The position numbers and the translations under genes were made by a program. From positions 4,285,501 to 4,349,500 of the forward strand of contig NZ_JAPZBC010000001.1 of the NCBI RefSeq assembly GCF_027460265.1: a stretch of DNA of 64,000 bases, given 5' to 3'. Source of the DNA: Streptomyces sp. WMMC940 (GTDB lineage Bacteria > Actinomycetota > Actinomycetes > Streptomycetales > Streptomycetaceae). The notes beneath the pieces are model-generated. The model worked only from the letters and a program-made list of their open reading frames with translations, was not told the DNA's origin and ran no database searches. Positions 41,773 through 49,919 of this stretch are shown piece by piece (the first letter of the stretch is position 1; every line of letters starts with the position of its first letter).

Positions 41773-42419
41773 CAGCGGCGCTCCCCCCAACGCGGCTCCT
41801 CGGCCTGCGCGACCGTCTCCTGGGACGGATCGAGCGTCTCGCGCAGCCGGGCGTCCGTCGCCTCACGCAGTCCGGGGTCGATCAGCCCCTGCCGCTCGAA
41901 GGCGTCCATCTGCGCGTCCATCACGTCGTAGCCGGTGTTCTTCCAGGTCTGCTTGACCTCCTGGTGTGCCTCGGAGAACGACTCGGCGCTCCAGTCGGGG
42001 TCGTCGGTGGCGGACTGGGTGCTGATCTCTTCCCAGCTCTTGCCCTTGACCTCGTCCTCGCTGAGGTGCGGGTTGCCGTTCAGCGAGTTCACGCCGATCT
42101 TGATGGAGTCCTTGACGTACTGCTCCTGCTCGGCGAACGACCCGGCCGACAGGCCCACGGCCTGCGCGAACCCGTTCCCCTTCAGCGTCAGCGCCCGGAC
42201 GCCCCACTCCCAGCGGTCGCAGAAGGTCCCGAACTCGTCGGCGAGACCGCCGTGGCCGAGTTCCACTCCCGACAGGGAGAGTTCCGAGAAGCCGCGCCCC
42301 GCGGTCGCCTCGCCGATCATGCCGAGGTCCTTGAGTTCGGAATGGGCGAGGTCGATGCCCTTCACGATGGCCGCGAGCGCCGCCGGCGGCGCCTTGAGAT
42401 CAGGATTCTGCCCGCTCAT
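41772..42419 (-). CDS. WXG/ESX-like helical partner of the RHS toxin
   Basis: 215 residues from ATG 42419, which is preceded by GGAAGGAA. The first ~110 residues look like a WXG100-type helical hairpin (LAAIVKGIDLAHSELKDLGMIGE ... FCDRWEWGVRALTLKGNGFAQAVGLSAGSFAEQEQYV), without a canonical WXG. The rest is hydrophilic (HLSEDEVKGKSWEEISTQSATDDPDWSAESF). It overlaps the SseB-like gene upstream by 20 bp and the RHS toxin downstream, so the three are co-translated. Likely an export chaperone or co-substrate of the toxin. Confidence 0.72.
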   Translation of the reverse strand: MSGQNPDLKAPPAALAAIVKGIDLAHSELKDLGMIGEATAGRGFSELSLSGVELGHGGLADEFGTFCDRWEWGVRALTLKGNGFAQAVGLSAGSFAEQEQYVKDSIKIGVNSLNGNPHLSEDEVKGKSWEEISTQSATDDPDWSAESFSEAHQEVKQTWKNTGYDVMDAQMDAFERQGLIDPGLREATDARLRETLDPSQETVAQAEEPRWGERR

Positions 42420-42984
42420 CGCTTCCTTCCCCCGTCTCCCCGAGATCCACTGCCACCGCTTCGGGCACGATGCCCCTGACCGGTGGGAACAACATGCCGT
42501 CGGCACTGCCCGCGTCCAGGGCCACGCCGCCCGGCCCGGGCAGCACGGGCACCATCGCGTCCAGCAGACGGGCGCCGAGCACCGTCCGGTACTTCCACTC
42601 GCGGCGTGTCTCTCCCCGCGCCAGGGCGAAGCGCGCCAGGGCCTCCTCGTTGGAGAACGCGCAGATCCAGCGGACGCCGTTCTGGTCGGCGGTCCACAGG
42701 CTGTCGTGCTCGTCGAACGGGACGAGTACGGCGGTGCGTCGGAATTCCCCGAGCAATCGCGCAAACTCCCGGCGAGCGGATTCCAGTTCGCTGTCCGCCG
42801 CCGCACCGGCTATGGTGCCCGTGGTGGTCGAATACGGTGTTTCTGCGGATAATTCGGGCGCTGTGCGGTCGCCGGTGGCGCCGCTCGAAGGTTCGGGCGC
42901 CGTCCAACTGGCCAACTCGGCCAGTTTGGAGGCCCGATCGGGCTTTGTGGTGCCGTTTGTGGCGTCGTCCCCGTTCTGACTCAC
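42400..42984 (-). CDS. SseB-like domain protein
   Basis: 194 residues from GTG 42984. Residues about 57-180 match the SseB N-terminal domain pattern (ARREFARLLGEFRRTAVLVPFDEHDSLWTADQNGVRWICAFSNEEALARFALARG ... AMVPVLPGPGGVALDAGSADGMLFPP). In actinomycetes this domain sits in ESX or polymorphic toxin loci and its role is unclear. The start is uncertain: no clear ribosome site precedes GTG 42984, and the frame extends further upstream through low-complexity DP/SA repeats that I consider non-coding. First gene of the toxin operon, divergent from fbiC. Confidence 0.68.
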   Translation of the reverse strand: MSQNGDDATNGTTKPDRASKLAELASWTAPEPSSGATGDRTAPELSAETPYSTTTGTIAGAAADSELESARREFARLLGEFRRTAVLVPFDEHDSLWTADQNGVRWICAFSNEEALARFALARGETRREWKYRTVLGARLLDAMVPVLPGPGGVALDAGSADGMLFPPVRGIVPEAVAVDLGETGEGSDERAES

Positions 42985-43348
<364 letters not shown>

Positions 43349-45958
43349 ATGACGGATCACCAGGCCGGAGACCGGGTCGGAGACCAGGCGGGTCGTCCGA
43401 CCGCCAACGCGATGCGCCGTGCTCTCAAGCGGGCCCGGGACGGTGTCGCGCTCGACATCGGCGAGGCCGCCGTGCTGCTGCAGGCGCGCGGCGCGGACCT
43501 GGAGGACCTGTGCGCGTCCGCGGCGCGGGTGCGGGACGCCGGGCTGGAGGCGGCGGGGCGCCCCGGGGTCATCACGTACTCGAAGAGCGTGTTCATCCCG
43601 CTCACGAGGCTGTGCCGGGACAAGTGCCACTACTGCACCTTCGCCACCGTCCCCGGCAAGCTCCGCCGCGCCGGTCAGGGGATGTTCATGTCGCCCGACG
43701 AGGTGCTGGACATCGCGCGACGCGGTGCCGAACTGGGCTGCAAGGAAGCCCTCATCACCCTCGGCGACAAGCCGGAGGACCGCTGGCCGGAGGCGCGCGA
43801 GTGGCTGGAGGCGGAGGGGTACGACGACACCATCGCCTACGTACGGGCCATGGCGATCCGCATCCTGGAGGAGACCGGGCTCCTGCCCCACCTCAACCCG
43901 GGCGTGATGACCTGGACGGACTTCCAGCGGCTCAAGCCCGTCGCCCCCTCCATGGGCATGATGCTGGAGACCACCGCCACCCGCCTCTGGTCCGAACCCG
44001 GCGGTCCGCACCACGGATCGCCCGACAAGGAGCCGGCGGTGCGGCTGCGGGTGCTGGAGGACGCCGGGCGCAGCTCCGTCCCGTTCACCAGCGGGCTGCT
44101 GATCGGGATCGGTGAGACGTACGAGGAGCGCGCGGAGTCGTTGTTCGCGCTGCGCCGGGTCTCCCGCGCCTATCACGGCATCCAGGAGCTGATCGTCCAG
44201 AACTTCCGCGCCAAGCCCGACACGGCGATGCGCGGCATGCCGGACGCCGAACTGGACGACCTCGTCGCCACCATCGCCGTCGCCCGGCACATCATGGGCC
44301 CCTCCGGCTGTCTCCAGGCACCGCCGAACCTCGTGGACGAGGAGTACGGACGCCTCATCGCCGCCGGCATCGACGACTGGGGCGGTGTGTCGCCGCTGAC
44401 GCCCGACCACGTCAACCCCGAGCGGCCGTGGCCCCAGATCGACACGCTCGCCGAGCGGTCCGCGGCCGCCGGATTCCGGCTGCGCGAACGTCTCGCCGTG
44501 TACCCGGAGTTCGTCCGGCGCGGCGAGCCCTGGCTGGACCCCCGGCTGCTCCCGCACGTGCGGGCCCTCGCCGACCCCTCGACCGGCCTCGCGGACGAGG
44601 CCGCGCTGCCCGCCGGCCTTCCCTGGCAGGAGCCGGACGAGGGCTTCGTCGCGAGCGGACGGACCGATCTGCACCGCACCATCGACACCGACGGCCGGAC
44701 CTCGGACCGCCGGGACGACTTCGACGAGGTGTACGGGGACTGGGGCGCCCTGCGCGAGGCGGCGGCGCCCGGCATGGTGCCGTCGCGCATCGACACCGAC
44801 GTACGGCACGCGCTGGCCACGGCGGCGGACGATCCGGCGAAGCTCACCGACGACGAGGCCCTCGCGCTGCTGCACGCCGACGGGCCCGCGCTGGACGCGC
44901 TGTGCTCGATCGCCGACGACCTGCGCCGTGACGTCGTCGGCGACGACGTCACGTACATCGTCACCCGCAACATCAACTTCACCAACGTCTGCTACACCGG
45001 TTGCCGCTTCTGCGCCTTCGCCCAGCGCCGCACGGACGCCGACGCGTACACCCTGTCGCTGGACCAGGTCGCCGACCGCGCCCAGCAGGCCTGGGACGTC
45101 GGCGCGGTGGAGGTGTGCATGCAGGGCGGTATCCACCCCGACCTGCCCGGCACCGCGTACTTCGACATCGCCCGGGCCGTGAAGCAGCGCGTTCCCGGCA
45201 TGCATGTGCACGCGTTCTCCCCCATGGAGGTCGTGAACGGCGCGACGCGCACCGGCATGTCGATCCGCGAATGGCTGACCGCAGCCAAGGAGGCGGGACT
45301 GGACTCCATCCCGGGGACGGCCGCGGAGATCCTCGACGACGAGGTGCGCTGGGTACTGACGAAGGGCAAGCTGCCGACCGCCACCTGGATCGAGGTCGTC
45401 ACCACCGCACACGAACTGGGCATCCGCTCGTCGTCGACGATGATGTACGGGCACGTCGACCAGCCCCGGCACTGGCTGGGCCACTTCCGCACCCTGTCCC
45501 GCATCCAGCAGCAGACGGGCGGGTTCACCGAGTTCGTGACGCTGCCCTTCATCCACACCAACGCACCCGTCTACCTGGCCGGCATCGCCCGGCCCGGGCC
45601 CACGACCCGCGACAACCGCGCCGTCACGGCGATGGCCCGGCTGCTGCTCCACCCGCACATCCCGAACATCCAGACCAGCTGGGTGAAGCTCGGCGCGGAA
45701 GGCGCCGCGGAGATGCTGCGCTCCGGCGCGAACGACCTCGGCGGCACGCTGATGGAGGAGACCATCTCCCGGATGGCCGGGTCGAGTTACGGCTCGTACC
45801 GCTCCGTCCGCGACCTGATTGCCATCGCCGACGCCGCCGGACGCCCGTCGAGGCCCCGCACGACGCTGTACGGCGAGGTCCCCGCGGAGCGGCAACGCGC
45901 CGCGGCGGACTCCGACGGCCACCTCCCGGAGCTGCTGCCGGTACTGGAACAGGGCTGA
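43349..45958 (+). CDS. fbiC: FbiC: bifunctional FO synthase (CofG/CofH fusion) of F420 biosynthesis
   Basis: 869 residues, typical for actinobacterial FbiC. Two radical-SAM halves: the CofG part with CRDKCHYC (CxxxCxxC) near residue 90, and the CofH part with CYTGCRFC near residue 550. Other signatures: [77 protein letters not shown] and [15 protein letters not shown]. It joins 5-amino-6-ribitylamino-uracil and tyrosine into 7,8-didemethyl-8-hydroxy-5-deazariboflavin, the chromophore of F420. ATG 43349 starts the conserved part. F420 made here could serve the DDN-like and LLM enzymes of the window. Confidence 0.95.
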   Translation: MTDHQAGDRVGDQAGRPTANAMRRALKRARDGVALDIGEAAVLLQARGADLEDLCASAARVRDAGLEAAGRPGVITYSKSVFIPLTRLCRDKCHYCTFATVPGKLRRAGQGMFMSPDEVLDIARRGAELGCKEALITLGDKPEDRWPEAREWLEAEGYDDTIAYVRAMAIRILEETGLLPHLNPGVMTWTDFQRLKPVAPSMGMMLETTATRLWSEPGGPHHGSPDKEPAVRLRVLEDAGRSSVPFTSGLLIGIGETYEERAESLFALRRVSRAYHGIQELIVQNFRAKPDTAMRGMPDAELDDLVATIAVARHIMGPSGCLQAPPNLVDEEYGRLIAAGIDDWGGVSPLTPDHVNPERPWPQIDTLAERSAAAGFRLRERLAVYPEFVRRGEPWLDPRLLPHVRALADPSTGLADEAALPAGLPWQEPDEGFVASGRTDLHRTIDTDGRTSDRRDDFDEVYGDWGALREAAAPGMVPSRIDTDVRHALATAADDPAKLTDDEALALLHADGPALDALCSIADDLRRDVVGDDVTYIVTRNINFTNVCYTGCRFCAFAQRRTDADAYTLSLDQVADRAQQAWDVGAVEVCMQGGIHPDLPGTAYFDIARAVKQRVPGMHVHAFSPMEVVNGATRTGMSIREWLTAAKEAGLDSIPGTAAEILDDEVRWVLTKGKLPTATWIEVVTTAHELGIRSSSTMMYGHVDQPRHWLGHFRTLSRIQQQTGGFTEFVTLPFIHTNAPVYLAGIARPGPTTRDNRAVTAMARLLLHPHIPNIQTSWVKLGAEGAAEMLRSGANDLGGTLMEETISRMAGSSYGSYRSVRDLIAIADAAGRPSRPRTTLYGEVPAERQRAAADSDGHLPELLPVLEQG

Positions 45959-46172
45959 GGAGCCCCGGTCGGGGCTTCCCGGTCCCGTCCCGGAAGGGCG
46001 TCCTGGAAGAGCACCGCGGAAGTCGTCGCGTGCCGCGTCTCGGGCGCGATCGGAACCGGCCCGAAGCTGACCGTGGCATTCCGCTTCAGAGTCCGTTCCG
46101 GCTGGATTCCGCCCCATGAAGCGATCTCTCGCGGTCGATTACAGTGCTGCGCACGAGAAGGTAGGGAGCCGC

Positions 46173-47288
46173 GTGACCACACCAGCCGCAGCCGTCTGGG
46201 GACGTGCCGAGCAGCAGGACTTCCGCGCCCGGGTGCGCGGCTGCCTGCTGGGCGGGGCCATCGGCGACGCTCTGGGCGCCGGGGTCGCCGCGCTGTCCCT
46301 GGACGAGATACGCGCCGCCCACGGTCCGGACGGGGTCACCGATCTCGTTCCCGCCTACGGCCGCCGCGGCGCGGTCACCGCCGCCACCCAGTTGACCCTC
46401 TTCACCGTCGACGGCCTCATACGCGCCCAGGTCCGCCGCGACACCGGCGCCTGGCACCCGCCGACCGACGTCCACCGCGCCCATCTGCGCTGGGCGGCAA
46501 CCCAGCGCGACTGGGGGCCCGACGAGCGTCGCAAGGACAACGGCTGGCTCGCCCGTGAGGAATGGCTCTACACCCGCCGCGACCCGACCCCCGCCTGTCT
46601 CACCGGTCTCGCGGACGAGGTGCTCGGCACCGTCGACAAGCCCAAGAACCCCACCGCCCGCGACGCCGGTGCGCTCGTCCGCTCCGCTCCCTTCGGGCTG
46701 CTCGTGGGCTGGGAGCCGCAGCTGGTCTGCCAGCTGGCCGTGGAGTGCGCGGCGCAGACCCACGGCCACCCCACCGCGTACCTCTCGGCCGGCGCCTTCG
46801 CAGTGATCGTCCACGGGCTGGCCCGGGGCGAGACCGTCGACGGGTCCGTCCAGCGGGCGCTGTCCCTGCTCACGCCCAGGCCAGGGCACCAGCCCGTGAG
46901 CGACGCGCTCAAGCAGGCCCTGGGCGCCGTACGCCAGGGCATTCCGAGTGCCGCCCGCATCGACGCGCTCGGTGACCCCGAGAACGCCGAGGACGCTCTC
47001 GCCGTAGCCGTCTACTGCACCCTCGTCAGCGAGGACGTCCGCCACGGGCTCCGTCTCGCCGTCAACCACGACGGTCCCTCCCACACCACCGGCACTCTCT
47101 GCGGCGCCCTGCTCGGCGCGCTGCACGGAGAGACGGCCCTGCCGCCCGCCTGGCTGTCCGAGATCGAGGGCCGCTCCACGGTCCTCGAACTCGCCGACGA
47201 CTTCGCCATGGAGATGACGCAGGGCCCGGCGCTCCACGGTCCCGCCGCCTCCGCCCCCGGCTGGCTCCAGCGCTACCCGCGCGGCTGA
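46173..47288 (+). CDS. ADP-ribosylglycohydrolase (DraG/ARH-like) family protein
   Basis: 371 residues from GTG 46173, preceded by AGGGAG with 5-nt spacing; ATG 46116 in the same frame is an alternative with a weaker site. The family start is clear: RVRGCLLGGAIGDALGAGVAALSLDEIRAAHGPDGVTDLVPAYGRRGAVTAATQLTLFTVDGLIRA. The usual DDT metal motif reads as AATQLT, and the C-terminal metal cluster near VNHDGPSHTTGTLCGALLGALHG is recognisable (H-D-G-x-S-x-x-T-G). The lost first acidic residues may mean altered activity. Members remove ADP-ribose from proteins or small molecules. Stand-alone gene. Confidence 0.82.
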   Translation: MTTPAAAVWGRAEQQDFRARVRGCLLGGAIGDALGAGVAALSLDEIRAAHGPDGVTDLVPAYGRRGAVTAATQLTLFTVDGLIRAQVRRDTGAWHPPTDVHRAHLRWAATQRDWGPDERRKDNGWLAREEWLYTRRDPTPACLTGLADEVLGTVDKPKNPTARDAGALVRSAPFGLLVGWEPQLVCQLAVECAAQTHGHPTAYLSAGAFAVIVHGLARGETVDGSVQRALSLLTPRPGHQPVSDALKQALGAVRQGIPSAARIDALGDPENAEDALAVAVYCTLVSEDVRHGLRLAVNHDGPSHTTGTLCGALLGALHGETALPPAWLSEIEGRSTVLELADDFAMEMTQGPALHGPAASAPGWLQRYPRG

Positions 47289-47556
47289 GTGCGGCCGGCC
47301 CCGGCCTGCTCGCACGACGGTCGAGGGCGGTCGGCCTCCGGGCAGTCGGCACGCGCTCCGGCCCGAGCGCCGGGGCGGGGCGGCTTCCACTACGGGTGAG
47401 CGCTCCGGCACTCCCCGGGCGACTGGGTCCGGACCGTAGTGGTGCCGCCCGGTCCGATGTGGTGACTGCCGTACTGCCCGGGTCTGCGGCGGTGGGGGCA
47501 ATGCTGCCTGGTCTGCGGTGGTGGATGCCGTGTCGTCCGGTTTGTGGCGGTGGCGG

Positions 47557-48339
47557 CTACCGCATCAGTTCTCCGGCGTTGACCAGGAGGGACTGGCCCG
47601 TGATCGAGCGGGCGCGGTCCGAGGCAAGGAAGGCGACGGCCTCGGCGACGTCCCCGTCGGTGGCGAGTTCCGGGAGGGCCATGCGTTCCGTGAGGCGGGA
47701 CAGCACCTCGGACTCGGGAACGCCTTCGGTGCCGGCGGTGAACCGGACGTACGCCTGGACCGGTGGGCCCCACATCCAACCGGGGAGCACCGTGTTGACC
47801 CGTATCCGGTGCGGGCCGAGCTCGCGGGCCAGGGAGTACATGGCGGAGGTCAGCGCGCCCTTCGACGCCGCGTACGCCGCCTGCCGGACCTGGGAGGGGG
47901 CGGCCACCGCGGACTGGGTGCCGATGATGACGACCGATCCGCCGCGCTCCTTGAGGGCGGGCAGACAGGCGCGTGTCATGCGCAGGGTGCCCAGCAGATT
48001 GACGTCGACGATCTGCTGCCAGGTGGCGAAGTCTGCGTCCTCGACGCCGCCGAAGTGGGTGTCCCATGCAGCGACGTGCGCGACGGCGTCGATGCGCCCG
48101 AAGCGCTCCAGCGCGAGGGCGGCGAGCGCTTCGCACTGGGCCTCGTCGGTGATGTCGGTGGGGCGGTGGGCGGTGTGGGTGCCGGCGGGGTCGATCTCAC
48201 CGGCGGTCTTCACGAGGTTCGCCTCGGTGCGGGCACCGAGGACGGCGTTGCCGCCGTCCCGTACCACGGTCTCGGCGACGCGGTGTCCGAGTCCGGCGCC
48301 GACGCCGGACACGATGACGGTCTTCTTCTGCAGCAGCAT
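47557..48339 (-). CDS. Short-chain dehydrogenase/reductase under the regulon palindrome
   Basis: 260 residues from ATG 48339 (GGGAG upstream). KTVIVSGVGAGLGHRVAETVVRDGGNAVLGARTEANL is the cofactor site in a variant form (GxGAGLG), DVNLLGTLRMTRACLPALKERGGSVVIIGTQSAVAAPSQVRQAAYAASKGAL holds the Ser and YxxxK, and the end SDRARSITGQSLLVNAGELM is typical. Operator copy f lies 29 bp upstream, tying this gene to the catabolic block 26-38 kb away. Divergent from the DABB-like gene, so both may be co-regulated. Confidence 0.88.
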   Translation of the reverse strand: MLLQKKTVIVSGVGAGLGHRVAETVVRDGGNAVLGARTEANLVKTAGEIDPAGTHTAHRPTDITDEAQCEALAALALERFGRIDAVAHVAAWDTHFGGVEDADFATWQQIVDVNLLGTLRMTRACLPALKERGGSVVIIGTQSAVAAPSQVRQAAYAASKGALTSAMYSLARELGPHRIRVNTVLPGWMWGPPVQAYVRFTAGTEGVPESEVLSRLTERMALPELATDGDVAEAVAFLASDRARSITGQSLLVNAGELMR

Positions 48340-48368
48340 CTCGGCGGCTCCCGGCTCTGGCCCTTTAC

Positions 48369-48383
48369 CTGACGGTGCGTCAG
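48369..48383. promoter_or_regulatory. Regulon palindrome, copy f (CTGACGGTGCGTCAG)
   Basis: Perfect CTGACG-N3-CGTCAG palindrome between the divergent SDR (start 48339) and DABB-like gene (start 48440). It is 27 kb from the nearest other copy (21.1 kb), so the regulon is spread along the window. Confidence 0.72.
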
Positions 48384-48439
48384 AGTAGGTCCGTCGACCC
48401 CGGGAGGGAAGGGGAGCGCCGTGCTGGGAAGGGAGCGTC

Positions 48440-49282
48440 GTGAGCGAGGACACCCGGTCCGGGCTGTACGCGGAACTGGCGGCCGTCGGCCCTTACGGGG
48501 TGCGTCCCGGCCATGCGCTGATCACCATGGTCGAGCCGCGTCCCGGCCATGAGTACGCGTACAACCGCTGGTACGAGGACGACCACTACTACGCGGGCGC
48601 CATGGCGATGCCCTGGGTGTTCGCGGGGCGCCGCTGGGTCGCCACCCGCGATCTGCAGCTGCTGCGCTACCCGGAGAAGTCGGCGGTGGCACAGCCGGTC
48701 ACCGCAGGCTGCTACATCTCCACCTACTGGATCACCGAGGGGCGTTACGACGACCACATGCGCTGGACGGTCGGGATCAACAGGCGGCTCAATCGCGACG
48801 GCCGCGTCCACCAGGCCCGCACCCATGTGTTCACCGCCTTCCAGGACCATGTGGCGACCGTCTACCGGGACGGCGCCGCGGGTCCGCGCGACTACCACGC
48901 GCTCGACCATCCGTACGCGGGGCTGGTCGTGGAGGTGGTCGACGCGGAGAGTCCGGAGTGCCGGGCGGAGCTGCTGGAGTGGCTGCGGTCGCGGGAACTG
49001 CCGAAGCGGCTCGCGCCGAAGGGCGACACCGTCTGCCCGGCGGCGATGGTGACCGTGTTCCGGCCCACGCCTCTGCCGCTGGACCGGATGACATACGTGA
49101 AACAGGTGGAGGGCGTCGACACCCGGCTGACGCTGCTGTGGTTCCTGGAACAGGACCCGAGACACGGCTGGGAGGAGCACTTCGCCGGGCTGGAAGCGGG
49201 AGAGCTGGGGAGGATCGAGCTGGTGGCGCCGTTCATTCCGACGGTCCCCGGTACGGACCGCTATGTGGACGAGCTGCGTTAG
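48440..49282 (+). CDS. Conserved hypothetical protein, probably a dimeric alpha-beta barrel (EthD-like)
   Basis: 280 residues from GTG 48440, which follows GGGAGC. ALITMVEPRPGHEYAYNRWYEDDHYYAGAMAMPWVFAGRRWVATRD resembles the N-terminal DABB motif (a strand, then NxWYxxxH with a conserved His, then the metal- or substrate-side loop), and a second half (DYHALDHPYAGLVVEVVDAESPE ... DRMTYVKQVEGVDTRLTLLWFLEQDP) may be a second module. Members include dehydratases and heme-binding oxygenases. It is divergent from an SDR across operator copy f. Function unknown. Confidence 0.65.
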   Translation: MSEDTRSGLYAELAAVGPYGVRPGHALITMVEPRPGHEYAYNRWYEDDHYYAGAMAMPWVFAGRRWVATRDLQLLRYPEKSAVAQPVTAGCYISTYWITEGRYDDHMRWTVGINRRLNRDGRVHQARTHVFTAFQDHVATVYRDGAAGPRDYHALDHPYAGLVVEVVDAESPECRAELLEWLRSRELPKRLAPKGDTVCPAAMVTVFRPTPLPLDRMTYVKQVEGVDTRLTLLWFLEQDPRHGWEEHFAGLEAGELGRIELVAPFIPTVPGTDRYVDELR

Positions 49283-49332
49283 CGGCGTTTCGTGCAAGAC
49301 GGTGAGGCCGCTCAACGGGGGCCGGCAACCAC

Positions 49333-49361
49333 CTGACAGTGATCGCAGTCCCACCTATTGT
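49333..49361 (+). promoter_or_regulatory. Predicted sigma70-type promoter of the NLR operon
   Basis: CTGACA (49333-49338), a 17-bp spacer and TATTGT (49356-49361) resemble the HrdB consensus. Transcription would start near 49368, about 46 nt before the GTG at 49414. Pattern only. Confidence 0.5.
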
Positions 49362-49413
49362 GGTCGTTCGGACCTGTTTCTGACGGGCGGATTGTCGGGC
49401 AAGGGGGACTTGC

Positions 49414-49827
49414 GTGGAAGCACAGATGATGGATCTCGCGCGCACCGCCGGGACTGCAGTGGTGACACTCATGGCCACTGATGCGTGGGAGAGAACCCGA
49501 GAGGGAGTCGTCGCGCTGTGGCGGCGGGTCAGTCCCTCCCGCGCAGACGGCGTGGAGGGGGAACTGGAAGCCGCTCGGGACGATCTCCTGCTCGCGCGGG
49601 AGAACGGCGACGAGCTCGTCGAGCAGGAATTGAGCGAGGAGTGGGCAGGCCGCCTTCGCCGTCTTCTTCGTGACCGGCCGGATGTTGCGGTGGAGCTTCG
49701 CCGGATTCTCGCGCACCTAGACCCGGATGAGCAGACCCAGACCAGAACGGTTCGGATGAGGGCCGAAGCGTCAGGGAGTGGACGTGTCTATCAAGCCGGT
49801 CGCGACCAGCACATTGCAGAGAGGTGA
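49414..49827 (+). CDS. Bell-like helical effector with C-terminal amyloid-type signalling motif
   Basis: 137 residues from GTG 49414. Residues 1-110 look all-helical: an amphipathic start DLARTAGTAVVTLMATDAWERTREGVVALWRRVSP, a middle helix LEAARDDLLLARENGDELVEQELSEEWAGRLRRLL, and PDVAVELRRILAHL. This is the pattern of Bell domains, the bacterial counterparts of pore-forming HeLo/MLKL-type domains, as I recall them. The last 19 residues contain ASGSGRVYQAGRDQHIAE (119-136), and the next gene, overlapping by GTGA, starts with the matching ASGQGRVYQTTGDQHITE. Inferred role: membrane-targeting death effector triggered by templating from the NLR. The domain name is by resemblance, not by search. 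Confidence 0.72.
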   Translation: MEAQMMDLARTAGTAVVTLMATDAWERTREGVVALWRRVSPSRADGVEGELEAARDDLLLARENGDELVEQELSEEWAGRLRRLLRDRPDVAVELRRILAHLDPDEQTQTRTVRMRAEASGSGRVYQAGRDQHIAER

Positions 49828-49919
49828 CTGAGCCACCACGCGCGGAGGGCGTGGTACACGGCCGTGCGTCGGGCCAGGGGCGTGTGTATCAGACCACGGG
49901 CGACCAGCACATTACGGAA
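49768..49919 (+). repeat. Two 54-bp copies encoding the shared effector/NLR motif
   Basis: Copy 1 is 49768-49821 (end of the small protein), copy 2 is 49866-49919 (start of the NLR). Both encode ASGxGRVYQxxxDQHIxE, with 13 of 18 residues identical. Stretches such as GCGACCAGCACATT are identical at DNA level. The copies are in different reading frames relative to each other's gene but each is in frame with its own, so selection has acted on the peptide. Confidence 0.85.
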
